Source: Gonocerus acuteangulatus (lineage: Eukaryota > Arthropoda > Insecta > Hemiptera > Coreidae). From it: a stretch of DNA of 64,000 nucleotides. The stretch spans positions 85,297,293-85,361,292 of the forward strand of contig OX328124.1 in assembly GCA_946811695.1 (NCBI GenBank), written 5' to 3'. A model generated the notes under the pieces. It was not told the origin of the DNA and made no database searches. It saw only the letters and a list, made by a program, of their open reading frames with translations. Made by a program: the position numbers and the translations under genes. Each line of letters opens with the position of its first letter. The first letter of the stretch is position 1. Of the stretch, positions 44,776 to 56,943 are shown in pieces.

Positions 44776-46574
44776 TATCGTAATAACAATAAAGGTAAGC
44801 CTAAAGCTTTACTAGGCAGGTGACTCTTGGAATATCTGCAGCTCACAATATTTTTATCTCAGATTCTCATAAGGATAGAACTCAGGATATTTCAAGTTTA
44901 GAATAGCAAACAATTAGTTAACCTAATTATTGTCAGTGATAACCCTCTGGTAGAGAGTTATCGAAGAAGATCTAATAAATAATAAAATATTATTATTATT
45001 ATTATTTTATTTTTTCGATGCACTACATTGTCGGTGAATGGCATCGATTGTTGTTAATTGTTGCTCTTAGTGAGATATCACGACAGCACTATACAAACCA
45101 AAGTAAAATATTGGGAAAAATTAACTATACAGAATAAATAAAATTAAAGGTAAAAAAAAATATTAAAAAGAAAACACGACGAATAAATTAAAATTAAACA
45201 TAGAGTAATCTAACTAGAATTCGTTTGAATTTGAAATAAAAGAATAAATCCACTAATAAATAATAATAAAATAATAAATATGTGTTCTATAAAATTAATA
45301 TAATACTCTTACTCCAAGAAAGTTCCAGATGACACGAGCTCTTATTCTGCTAAAACTAGAACTGACTTGTCTACCAGACACATAACATAATAACATAGTA
45401 ATATGCATTGACTCACTTCTTTACGCTCCCTACAAGAATTTTACAGTACCCCATACCATGCGACATTTAATAATATATCACATTAATGAACCGCCTGAGC
45501 ATAGTACTGACCACGAATCAGATGTCTCTATAGTATCTGCCCTCTAGGCCCTTTTTGCCTGTTACAAGACTGATAAAAAATACTGTATGAAATTTGGGTG
45601 GCTTTAAAAGAAAAACGTGAATAATGAATTTTACGGATCAGTGGAATTCACTAGAACACTTGCCAATTTTATCACTTAGTCCTGGACTTGGTTTTAATGT
45701 TTTTGGCCTGAGCCCAGGACAAAATTCCAGGGTTACGATGGGATAAAATTCTTCTAATCGTGTTCTGGGTTGTTTTTTCTTTCCTGTTCTTGCATTTTTT
45801 TACATACATGCATACTTGCTAAGAAATATAATAGGTTGTCATTAAAAATAAAATATGTATTATAGTTGTATTTCAAACAACTGCGCCAACATAGCTTTCA
45901 AGTCATAAACGTTCCTCGAAATTGACTCAACTGGAATTATAACCTCATAAATTAAATGGATTGTTTCAAGAATTTCAGGATCCCAGTTGAATTACGAGTT
46001 GTAGAAACGGCGGAGGACAGGCATACAGTTTATGACCGGCCATATTCCTTCTAGCTGGTAAAAGCTGGGCTTTACAATCCATTTGTCAAACGTCACCAGC
46101 ACTATAGTACATGATTATTCTCCCTTGAGTTAGTAATCCCTAGAACACCGAGAGGTCTTTAGCCTACAATCAGAAGCTGACGGGAAGGAAGAGTGGGCGG
46201 TATGTATTGTCGGATTCAGCGAATGGCTTAAACCAAGCTCAGGTTCTTCTTGTATTCTTATTAAATACTAAAAGCATCTTCTAACAGAGCAATTTATCCT
46301 TTCCCAATACAAATTTAAGTCATTTTCTAAGTATTTATATCTTAAAAATATGCCAGCTATTTTTATATATAGTTGAAACTTCACTGCTTTTCCTCTTTCC
46401 CTTTTATTATGACTTATTCTTCCTTATTAACACCTACGAAGATTTATTCAATATACATTTTTCTTAAAGGGATGGTTAATCATTTAAAAAAAATAAATCA
46501 AAGGACAAATGATTGCCAATTCAAACAAACTTTCTTACTATTGCCAGCTCCCATTCCACCCGTATTTATGAAAA
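44776..46574. other. Intergenic with a SINE family C body scrap
   Basis: 45487-45577 matches the body of SINE family C on the plus strand (GAGCATAGTACTGACCACG, TCTATAGTATCTGCCCTC, GCCTGTTACAAGACTGATA). A TTATTATTATT patch lies at 44989-45010. Otherwise nothing recognised. Confidence 0.6.
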
Positions 46575-46912
46575 ATCGTCTGTCACGCAGGAGTTGCATA
46601 ACTATGCACATTTCACAGAAAGATGATAGTATACTCTGCATTTCTGAGAAATATGATAGTATACGGTACATTACTCAGACAGATGATAGCCTACGCCACA
46701 TTCCTCAGAAAGATGATAGGCTACGCTACATTCCTCAGAAAGATGATAGGTTACGCTACATTCCTCAGAAAGATGATAGGCTAAGCTACATTCCTCAGAA
46801 GATTATAGCCTACGCTACATTCCTCAGAAAGATGATAGGCTACGCCACATTCCTCAGAAAGATGATAGCCTACGATACATTCCTCAGAACAATGATTGTA
46901 TACGCTACATTC
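46575..46912 (+). repeat. 30-bp minisatellite grown from a Helentron-like 5' end
   Basis: It starts TCGTCTGTCACGCAGGAGTT, GCATAACTATGCACATTTCA, clearly the family 1 5' end. It then turns into about ten tandem 30-bp units of CTACATTCCTCAG plus AAAGATGATAGGCTACG. Early units are diverged and later ones nearly identical; one unit is shortened. A 219-codon frame passes through it (46373-47032) giving an RYIPQKDDRL repeat, with no other sign of being a gene. Confidence 0.8.
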
Positions 46913-47448
46913 GCGTATTTTCCAACAATACACACTATGTGCCCAAAAATTAGAAGATATACACACTCTTTTGTCATCCTCCAATCTACTGACATAGGCT
47001 ATCACTCCAAAGCCGTCTTCCCTATCCTATAACATTTACCGCCTATATTAATTGTATTTATAAATATTTATATAACGTTGCCTAATTTCAAACATTATAG
47101 TATAGAAAGGCAGAAGAGTTGTGAACAATCACCGACTCTTAATTTGATTCAAAACTCTTCTTCCTTTCTTTTCTATGTATAATATGCACAATTATTGGAA
47201 CCGTTTATTATACTTATTTCTATCTATTTCACCATTAGAGTTTTCTCTTTTGTTCTAAGAACGATTCTATACATCTGACTGGTGTGATAATTGTACACAG
47301 ATCAAAATACACTATTCAAGAAATGAAGTCAACAGTAATAAAAATAATAAGACATCTATATAAAAGAGGGGCTAAATAATATCATTATTGAGTATTTGTA
47401 ACACTGATTAGTACCTTTTTATTCTAAATTATAAAATCATATATTCAT
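46913..47448. other. Intergenic, nothing recognised
   Basis: AT-rich spacer. Confidence 0.5.
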
Positions 47449-47570
47449 TTTAGCACTTTCCTCCGAAGGAAAGTAGCTATTGAGGTTGGACTCATGACGG
47501 AATTTTTGAAAAATTTCTTCAAATCTTTATCGATCCTACCTAGTAGACACCGAAAATGACCCCCGTTAAA

Positions 47571-47648
<78 letters not shown>

Positions 47649-48546
47649 CTGTTAACACGATAGCGGCCAGAGTTTTTGTTTTTTCGTCACGAAACTTGGT
47701 ATATAGCATTCAATTAGCAAACGATTGAACGAGTTCGTTAACCACCAAAGTCGGTCCACCGGAAGGGGGGGTTTACCCCGAACCCAAAACACTTATTTGA
47801 CTATGTCAGCCGTAATATTTGTTATATTTCAACGAAACTTGGTATTCTTAGTGGTAATATAGAGAGAAAAGTGAGATATAAAAATGAACTAAATAGGTTC
47901 ATTAGAAGGGGGGGTATACTCCGGACCCACAATACCAATTCGCCACTACCAGCCGTGATTTTTGGTATATTTCGACGAAACTCGGTATTCGTAGTGATAA
48001 TCTACAGGTAAATATGTGTTGTAAAAATAAACTAAATCGGTTCATTAGAAGGGGGGGTTTACTCCGGACCCAAATTCCTAATATACTCATACCGGTCGTA
48101 ATTTCTGCTGTATTTTAACGAAACGCTGTATACGTCGTGGGTAACTCATGAGAAAGAAGTGTTGTAAAAATGAGCTGAATCGGTCAATCGGAAAGCGGGG
48201 GTTTAATTTGTAATATATTTGAATAGAAAAGCCGGCAGCCGTAGGTTCACAAAGCCGCCGCAAGGAGCGCTTTCTACCACTAGAGTGACTGTATCCTGTT
48301 CCTGCGTTAGAGCAAAATACGATAATATGAGGATTTTTGTATTTATTACGTAGTGTAGTAGGTACCATGTGTAAACATAACTCTGGATGCAAATTAATAA
48401 TTGATCAGTTACTCATTACAAAATGAGAACTATTCACGTTTTTATTTTATTAATGTAGGATATTTTAAGCAAATTGTTCTGGAAAGCAGTCTACACTACC
48501 CAAATTCTGAGGAAAGTGCTTAGTTATGCAGCTCCTGCGTGACGGA
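47449..48546 (-). mobile_element. Helentron-like family 1, near-complete copy
   Basis: On the minus strand: 5' end GTCCGTCACGCAGGAGCTGC (48546), the inner arm AGCACTTTCCTC (48520-48509), and a unique part including a CAAGGAGCGCTTTCTACCAC complement. Then come four tandem units headed by C runs (on the plus strand G runs near 47767, 47908, 48049, 48190; period about 141 bp), a TA tract with an adjoining CT repeat (47575-47641), and the 3' hairpin ending in GCTAAAA (47451). It shares every module with the copy at 55956-57066. Confidence 0.85.
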
Positions 48547-50585
48547 CTTTTCTATAATGTTTTGTTAATATTTTGTGCACCAACCCATCAATAAATCAGA
48601 ATGAAGCGGTTATTGGTGTATCATTCACGTTCGTGGGTCCTATCAATGTTCTCTAAGCCATTTTGATTGACGTTAAGTAAAATTTGATCATATCACTTTG
48701 TCATGTTTCAAAGTTCAACATAATCATAAACCTGATGCATGGTTTGCCCCCGATATTGAAGCAAGTAAAACTTCTTCTGCGAAGTCCGATAGAAGAAGAT
48801 TAATGTTCGAAGTTTGAGCATTCTCTGTCGTTCACTAAGAGTTTGTCATATCCGGATAATTTCCCCTATCTCATTTCCACCATACAGGTAATTATTGGTT
48901 CTATATTGTACATAAAGTAATATTTAACAACATCTATGAGTATATTGTTAACCCTTTATAGGGCAAATTTTGCTAGTTATGCTAAAAGACATTTCGTGTT
49001 TTAAATTATGCCTATTTACACCCTTAAGAACGCCTGTTATGTTAGATCAGCCAATGATAAATGTTATATCCGGTTTGCAACATATTCCCCGTATGGGGAT
49101 TATGCCCCTTAGCGACCTGTCTGTCAGGACCCAGCAAAAAATATACTAAACCTGCATAACACTAACACTGAATCATGCACGGATCAGTGTATATTTGTTT
49201 TAAAATAATGCAATGTTATAAACGTAATTACAAATTTCTTTTTGTAGCATCATTACACTTTTGAAATTACTCTACCTTATATGATAATATAAACTTGCAC
49301 TGTAAAAGACGAATATTATCATAGCGACAAGTCAAAATTGACTTATTATTAGCAGAAAAATGCCATAAGTCTACTATAAAAATATGCTTACAGTTAGTAT
49401 AAATTATTTATTTATTATAGAGCTCGCATATGTAGCGACTCGCTCTTATCCAGATGTTCGAAGTAGATACCAGTAGCAGTTAAACAAGTAAAATATAAGT
49501 ATTTGCAGTTATTCTTGTAAAAAAAGGTTATAAAGGTTTAGAGCAACTAAAAAAAAAAAAAATAAATAAATAAAGTTAATAAAAAAATAAACAAAAATTT
49601 TGCACTATTGAATTATTCCAAAATTTAGAAAGAGGTAATACGTGAATGTGTATTGCACATTTTAGGTTTTTTTTTTTTAAAAAACTGTGTCTATTACGCA
49701 ACTTCACATTTAATTTATTAGTATAAATTAAAGTCTGGAAGATGGGAGTAACAAGGAATGATAATGCTGAAGGCGTCACCAGGTAACTGAGGTACGAAAG
49801 GCCGTTGGGGGGTATAATCCCCGTACGGGGATGGCAGTTGGCGGAATTCCCCAGTATGATTAGTAGGGTGAGCTTGGTGGGACATTCATACTATCATGAC
49901 ACTTACTCTACCTATGAAAACTGATTGGGAATTCTTGGCGCCAGCAGCAAACCAGTAGGAGAATTTTTGAATCCCCATACGGGAATCGTCCAGCAGACCC
50001 TAATCTATAAAATTCCTATCCATTAAAGCCTGTGTACGCCACTAGCAATTTATGACAATATCAAGCCAAAAAAAAGTCTTTCTGGCAACATCAGAAAAAT
50101 GTTTGGCTAACTTGCGTACAACTTAAATTTAATCGCATAGGAAAATGAATAGGCCAAACTTCACTGGTTGATAATTTTTATTTCAAGCGATCTAGTCCTT
50201 TCAAATCAAGGTGTCTTCTTTAATGCCTGTGGACAGCACAATACATAAAACCCTAACGCAATAACTATAAAAAAAAAAAAAAAAATCATCGTAAAGATAA
50301 AAATAAAAAGCGGAGTTTAAAGTTTCGGTTAAAAAATAAAATACTGTAAAAGTCAGGACCGTTCAAAATAAATCAAACAATGACATTTTGAGTCCAAAGA
50401 CAGTTATAAATAAAAATAATTAAAATTTAAAATGTATTGTTTAAAATACATGTTTTTGCCCCTTCGGTTCGAGTTCATTCCTAAGCTGTCCTGATTCCTA
50501 CATTCATCTGCTGTTCAACCATACACATAGCCTACTAGAACAAGAAGCCCACACCAGCCAAGGTTCACACAACCCCGAGAGATTT
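48547..50585. other. Intergenic with CCCCGTACGGGG palindromes
   Basis: The palindrome ATCCCCGTACGGGGAT (49817-49832) and variants at 49085-49103 and 49970-49988 recur. TTAACCCTTTATAGGGC at 48948 looks like a piggyBac-type left end, but no matching right end was found. No gene seen. Confidence 0.5.
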
Positions 50586-51163
50586 ATCAAAAAAAAAACT
50601 TACGTTTAAAAAAAAAAAATGCTGGCCCCTCCCAAAAACAGTTTGCCTATGAAAGTTTTGATATCATACTATTGGGTCAAGTTTTAGGCTCTTAATACCT
50701 TGTCAAGAACCATTACGTGTTGTCCGCCACTAAATCCAGATCCTATCCTATCCTTGTTAATAACCTAATAATACCCTCTCACTAATTTGTCCAATTCCAA
50801 CTTGGCCAGTTTTCGTTAGCTTTCATACGGCCGTGGCCACATTAAATTACATAGAGTTCATACAAACCCGATCGTTTTTAGTCAACAAAGAGATTATAAT
50901 ACCTTAAGGGCCGGAATCTTTAAATGCCAGACATTTCATAAAAAATCCGATCATTATAGTCACCATCATTTAACGAGAAGTGGCCAAAATGGAATTGCAA
51001 GAATAAATGAGAGGGTATTATAAGACAAGAGGGTTCTTGGCAAGGTATTAAAAGCCTAATCTTGGCCCAATACTATGATATCATAACTTTCATAGGCAAA
51101 ATGTTTTTGGGAGGGGCCTGGAACTTGGCCTTTTTTCCAACGTTAGTTTTTTTGGAGGATTAG
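50586..51163. mobile_element. Foldback/MITE-like inverted repeat element
   Basis: Left GGCCCCTCCCAAAAACAG..TTTGCCTATGAAAGTT..GATATCATACTATTGGG matches in inverse the right CCCAATACTATGATATCATA..AACTTTCATAGGC..GTTTTTGGGAGGGGCC. Complementarity resumes further in (ATAATACCCTCTCA, GGCCAGTTTTCGTTA), so the whole 578 bp can fold. Ends are roughly ACTTACGTT / ACTAACGTT. No clear target duplication; superfamily unknown. Confidence 0.7.
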
Positions 51164-52662
51164 TACTAACGTTAATCAATATATCATAATCGTGATATCT
51201 ATTGGCATTATGCTAATATTTATCTTCATTAATTCCACTGAAAAAAACATAATATTTTTAGATTAAAAAGAACTGGTGGAAAAAGGACTTAGACTTTTCG
51301 GCTAGTTACATTTCCACATGTCAGAGCATTAAACGGATTGTCTGAAAATGTTAAGGGTAGCCAGAGTTCTTTGTTTTGTTTTTTTCTCCTGGGTTTTGTG
51401 CAATTAAATTGCCCTCGGAGGTTCTAGCCAACTCCATCACAGAGCCCAAAGTTAAATTAGCTTCACACCTACAGCATAGCCCCGTCCGTTATCTTCTTAT
51501 ATTGTAATGCTATTCTACCTACAGTTTGTTTGTTGTTTTGTATTTCTGTATACTCCGAAATTATAGTATTCAAAATGATAAAACATCAAGGAAGAATAAT
51601 AATCTTTGCCTGTCTTTATTTTACTTTTAAATTCAATTTAAATACATGTGACCCGTCTTGAACATATAAGACCCGCAAATACTCGAAGATTAATGGTATC
51701 ATTAAGTTCATCTACACATATCTATCTGTAATGATTACGAGACGGAAACAGAATAAAACGATTGAATCTCTGTTTCTACTTTATCGTAGAATTTCAGTGA
51801 TAGTCGTAAGGGACACTTGTGACAGCCTTCAGCTCGAACAGTCCTCACTAATGAGATGGCCACATCGCCTTGTTAAAACTCCAAAAGTTTCCGGCGAGTA
51901 TGTTTAATGAAGTGAGTGTCATTGAAATAGACAAGTTTCTGGGATGAGGTTTTTAATCTTTCACCAGAGATTATTTTATAATTTTCCTCTCTAGTGTAGT
52001 TTTTAATAAAAATATAAGTTTCTTAACTTATAAAATATATTTATTAATGGCTGGGTTTCCGCAACGAAGGTTATTCACTTTTAATCAACAACTGTTTGTT
52101 AATTGAAAAACTGAATTTTGTTCAACTAACTTTATTAATGGTATATTGAAAAAAAATGTCTTTGTATTCATTAAAAGTTGATTGAATTATGATGAAAAAA
52201 CGGGCAACACAATATAACAAGAATTATTCTTTTGTGAAGTCATAGAAACCGTAATATTGATCTGTTTAAGATGACTGGTTTTGCACATGTATCATATAGA
52301 TAAGTTATGTTTGGTTACGATATTTTATGTTAATACAAAATTAACAATGGACTTACGACAACTCAGAACTATTCACAGAACCCACGCCTTTAGAGGCTCC
52401 AATATCAGTTCATCTGTGTGCATCAAACAAAAAAAGGCATATACCTGCATAAAGGCATAAAAAAAGAAAAAAACAAAGAACGCATATATCTAGATTACTC
52501 GACATTAGTACACCTCGTAGGAAGGCGTTTATTAACACATGTACCACAAAATATGATACTATTTTATTATTAATTATTCTTCAACTGACCCTTTTCTCAA
52601 TCTTCTTATTTTCGTGGTAGGCGGAAGGTCAAATAATAAAAACTTCACCATACAGTATCACC
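51164..52662. other. Intergenic, nothing recognised
   Basis: No coding or repeat motif recognised before the hammerhead-like motif. Confidence 0.5.
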
Positions 52663-52722
52663 AACTTTATTACGTCCCTACATGTTTCACACCTTTTTTG
52701 GTGCCTCTTCAGTGGAAAAGTT
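52663..52722 (-). ncRNA. Hammerhead-ribozyme-like motif (type I, Penelope-like element type)
   Basis: Read on the minus strand: AACTTT (stem I), TCCA, CTGAAGA (catalytic CUGANGA box), stem II GGCACC / GGTGT with an A6 loop, GAAAC (catalytic GAAA box), a short stem III (AC with GT) around ATGTAGGGAC, then GTA (NUH-type cleavage triplet) and, after AT, AAAGTT closing stem I. All hammerhead core boxes are in the right order. Stem III is only about 2 bp and stem I has an internal bulge, as in the hammerheads described in Penelope-like retroelements. No Penelope RT is seen nearby, so this would be a solitary pseudo-LTR scrap. Confidence 0.5.
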
Positions 52723-52816
52723 ACATATATAAAACTTACAGTCTCAATCTGAGGAGGATAACCTTCCACCCGTACGGCCACGTCTAGACGTCAGGCTAAT
52801 TAACTGAGAGCGACAT

Positions 52817-52885
52817 AAGTTTGATTATTATTATTATTTGCTTAAATTTTAACGCCCATTATTATTAACTAAGAATTTTTTTTTA
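52817..52885 (-). repeat. SINE family B tail
   Basis: Minus strand AAATTCTTAGTTAATAATAA and TGGGCGTTAAAATTTAAGCA match the tail of the SINE at 12368-12583. Head and body are not clear. Confidence 0.55.
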
Positions 52886-53835
52886 TTAGAATACATGTTT
52901 ATTTTTTACTCATTTATTTTCAAAAACAAAACGACATAGGCTTGAAAAGTGAAAACAAGTGGTAATTGCATAATATTGTACGGTGAACTCTCGTAAAATC
53001 ACCCTATTTTACTATAAGTCGTATAGTACTGGGTACAAATAGCACTCGATGATTTATTATTAAATGACCCTGCATTAACATTTATGAAACAAATTCTGAT
53101 TACCAGAATTATTAATATAGCAAATATAAAAATTAAATAACGAATATTTAAAAAAATTACACAATAACAAAACATGGTTTTATTTTCTGTTTATATTAAG
53201 GATAGTGACATAGATGTTAAGACGATATTAGATGCACCGAAGCTCTTATTTTCTAAGAATCTACACTTAAATTATGTAAATTAACAATTATTTTTTATTG
53301 TTTCGGCATCCTTAATTTTAATAATTTAGTATGTTAAACTGATGAATTATTTCTGAAGGAAGCACTGCCGTCATAAGGGAAGCTTCTAATGGAATAGGGA
53401 ATAGCTTCGCTTTGTTTAGCTTCAATTGCTGGAAGAGACAATTTCTCAGGAACAAATAACAGGAGTACTGTAACAACCTCGTTGTTCGATTTGCTTGTAT
53501 TTTCACTTCCTTGAACGCGGACTATATACAATCACTTGTACATTACAAATGTATTCTCGTTATTATCCAATTTCATGTATTTCAAATTTTAATAATTATA
53601 CAGTAAAAAAAAATAATGAACGAATAAAATCTGATATAACTGTTGTTTTTTTTTTGTTTTTTTTTTGTTTTTTTTTTTATAGAATCTTGAAATGATTACA
53701 TTTAACAATAAATGTCACATTTGTATTGCCTACGAATATTCTATGTTTTCTTTACAAAGCTTATAATAACTATAAACATATTGATATTGATCTTTTTTCA
53801 ATAGCACCGTGAATATTATCAATATAATAACGCAC
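52886..53835. other. Intergenic, nothing recognised
   Basis: T-rich interrupted homopolymer at 53643-53680. No gene. Confidence 0.5.
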
Positions 53836-54058
53836 GCGGGTCTCCCGTGGTCTAGTGGCTAGCGCCTTGGATTCATTACCGGGAGATGGTTGGTTCAATT
53901 CCCACCTCCGGCAGGAATTTTCTCATCTCAGGGCTCGCTGGGAAAATTCCTCGCCGCACCCTGGAGTTCGGCGCTAATGACCTATATGTAGATGCGCTAA
54001 TGACCTATATGTAGATGCGCTAATGACCTATATGTAGATGTAGAACTCTAAAATAAAA
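53836..54058 (+). repeat. SINE family A, copy 2, with a triplicated tail segment
   Basis: Head GGGTCTCCCGTGGTCTAGTG, B box GGTTCAATTCC, body as in the other copies. The 23-bp segment GCGCTAATGACCTATATGTA-GAT is present three times in a row (53970-54041) and the closing GCGCCG of the tail hairpin is lost. Confidence 0.8.
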
Positions 54059-54334
54059 TAAATAAATAATATTTATTTCTCTATAAAATGTCTTGAATAC
54101 AAAATCGACCAAAAAAATAATATAGCTCCCAACACGTGTGAAATGTACGTATCTAAAATAGTAACTCTATTTCTTTCTTTTTTTTCTTTAATCTGACACA
54201 GAAATTATTTAAAATATTATATTATTATATTATTTAAAGAAAACCAAAAATTGCAAAAATTTATAATTAAGCACATAAGAAACAAATAACGTTCCAAAAA
54301 AGTAAAAATAAAAGTCTATTGTTTTTGAAAAAAG

Positions 54335-54336
<2 letters not shown>

Positions 54337-54409
<73 letters not shown>
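54337..54409 (+). repeat. TA microsatellite
   Basis: About 35 TA units next to the 3' side of the Helentron-like family 2 copy. Confidence 0.95.
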
Positions 54410-54413
<4 letters not shown>

Positions 54414-54621
54414 ACATGCATGTATTTGTCTGTTTTAAAGTTTTGGAAACTTCCTAAAGGGGGTCTCCCGTAGTCTAGTGGCTAGCGCGCCGGATTCATA
54501 AGCGGGAGATGGTGGGTTCGATTCCCACCTCCGGCAGGAATTTTCTCATCTCAGGGCTCGCTGGGAAAATTCCTCGCTGCACCCTGGATGTCGGCGCTAA
54601 TGACCTAGATGTAGATGCGCC

Positions 54622-54692
<71 letters not shown>

Positions 54693-55710
54693 TCCTAAAT
54701 TTTCCTTAATATCTCGAAAACGGTTGGGAATCTAGGAAAGCGGAAGGTTACCATTCGAAAGCTTACTAAATGCTCGACAAAAACAATTCTAAAGGAAGTT
54801 TTGATGAGGCGATGTTTATCGGAGAAATAAATGCATAAAACTTTGAAGTAATTCATTTTGTTTATTCGAACGGTTTTTTTTTTGTCTGTTTTTATTTCTT
54901 GTTATTTTTTAATTTCTTATAGTAGAAGAATTTATTTGACAATAAAACAGGATAAGTAAAATAAGAAAAAAAAAAGTATTCTTAGAAATAAAGTTTACAT
55001 GCATACTGAAGCGTTGTCGGTTATTTTACAATTATTGGTTACACTATACTAAAGTAATTATACTTTAGTGATTCTTAATCACTTCTTAAGTGTTGTACTG
55101 AAGTGTATCGAATAAAGAAAGTAGTTCGTGTAGCTATTAGCGTCCTCAGGTGTTATACCCAGCTCTATAGCTATCTAAGGTATCGAAGCATGAAGAGGAA
55201 AACCTCTGAAAAACTAATTCCATTAATCCGGGGAAAGCAATCTACTCGGATGCCTCCGCTTAAATCCAAACTATACTTCTTTCAGCGGGGGGCTCGTCCT
55301 ATCCACAACTCTCTCATGGATTCTTATATAGAAGAAATTAATTGTTTATTTATCTCCCCGGACTTGTTCTTCAGAGATAATACGAACTTTTTTCGATGGG
55401 GGATAGTGGGTGAAAAGAAGAACGGACGTTCTTACTGCAACATAAAATGAAGAAATAATTATTTATTATTATAGAAAATAATAGATTTTTCCTAGAGCAA
55501 ACTTTGAGAAGGCCAAGGTGGCATTTTTTCAGGTAAGGTAGTGGCAGAGTACCCTTGTCATCTGTCACTTATCTGGGGTCATAAAAGTATTTCACAAAAG
55601 GTCTAACCAAAATAATAACTGTTTCTATTTCAAGTTTTCCAAATGACATTAGGGATAAGAACGGAACCATGCTAAGATGACGCAGTTCCTGCGGGTCGGA
55701 CATTTTTCAT
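54410..55710 (-). mobile_element. Helentron-like family 2, long copy, interrupted by a SINE
   Basis: On the minus strand it starts GTCCGACCCGCAGGAACTGC (near 55703), with GTCATCTTAGCATGGTTCCG, and ends with CGTTTTCGAGATATTAAGG, GGTAACCTTCCGC-type sequence, ACAGACAAATACATGC and a TA tract. A 115-codon plus-strand frame (55103-55450) lies inside; I do not recognise it and the shorter family copies lack it. Confidence 0.65.
54459..54690 (+). repeat. SINE family A, copy 3, complete
   Basis: The target duplication AAACTTCCTAAA is exact (54447-54458 and 54688-54699, the last A residues shared with the tail). A box TAGTCTAGTGG, B box GGTTCGATTCC, anticodon-type loop TTCATAA, body with GGGAAAATTCCTCGCTGCAC, hairpin tail CGGCGC..GCGCCG and about 65 A residues. 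The long pure poly-A and exact duplication make it one of the youngest insertions here. Confidence 0.92.
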
Positions 55711-55955
55711 ATTTTTCTTAATTCAGAATTCCAATCTCCACTCTTTTCTTTCAGTAAATATTTTTTTATCCATACTATAATATGTCAACAAATAATGCTG
55801 TGTTTAAAAAAAGGGTTTACACATTTTAAAACAATGTCATTTTTGCTTGTGGCGTCCAATTCATTCATGGAAAAGAAGGAAATAACAAGCATTAATATCA
55901 CGTTTTTCTTTATTACTTTCAGAATGGTAGAGAGCAGCAGATGTTCATAAAAAAC

Positions 55956-56877
55956 GTCCATCACGCAGGAGCTGCATAACTAAGCACTTTCCTCAGAATT
56001 TGGGTAGTGTAGACTGCTTTCCAGAACAATTTGCTTAAAATATCCTACATAAATAAAATAAAAACATGAATAGTTCTCTTTTAATTTTGTAATGAGTAAC
56101 TGATCAATTATTAATTTGCTTCCAGAGTTATGTTTACACATGGTACGTACTACACTACGTAATAAATACAAAAAACCTCATATTTTCGTCTTTTGATCTA
56201 ACGCAGGAACAGGATACAGTCCCTCTAGTGGTAGAAAGCGCTCCTTGCGGCGGCTTTGTGAACCTACGTATGGCGAGCTTTTCTATTGAAATATATTACA
56301 AAGTAACCCCCCCCCCCTTCCGATTGACCGATTCAGCTCATTTTTACAACACTTCTTTCCCATGAGTTACCCACGACGCATACCGCGTTTCGTTACAATA
56401 CAGCAGAAATTACGACCGGTATGAGTATATTAGTAATTTGGGTCCGGAGTAAACCCCCCCCCCCCCCCTCCTAATGAACCGATTTAGTTTATTTTTACAA
56501 CACATATTTACCTGTAGATTACCACTACGAATACCGAGTTTCGTCGAAATATACCAAAAATCACGGCTGGTAGTGGCGAATTGGTATTGTGGGTACGGAG
56601 TAAACCCCCCCCCCCCCCCTCCTCATGAACCGATTTAGTTCATTTTTATATCTCACTTTTCTCTCTATATTACCACTACGAATACCAACTTTCGTTGAAA
56701 TATAACAAATATTACGGCTGACATGGTCACATTAGTGTTTTGGGTTCTGGGTAAACCCCCCTTCCGGTGGACCGACTTTGGTGGTTAACGAACTCGTTCA
56801 ATCGTTTGCTAATTGAATGCTATATAACAAGTTCCGTGACGAAAAAACAACAACTCTGGCCGCTATCGTGTTAACAG

Positions 56878-56943
<66 letters not shown>

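Noticed and set aside
46620..46912. CRISPR-like array of regular repeats
   Set aside because: The units are contiguous with no unique spacers; it is a minisatellite in a eukaryotic genome.
46373..47032. 219-codon frame with RYIPQKDDRL repeats
   Set aside because: The repeat is the 30-bp minisatellite; a multiple-of-three unit keeps any frame open. Flanking residues are unremarkable.
55103..55450. 115-codon frame inside the long family 2 copy
   Set aside because: Other family copies do not keep it, and no domain was recognised.
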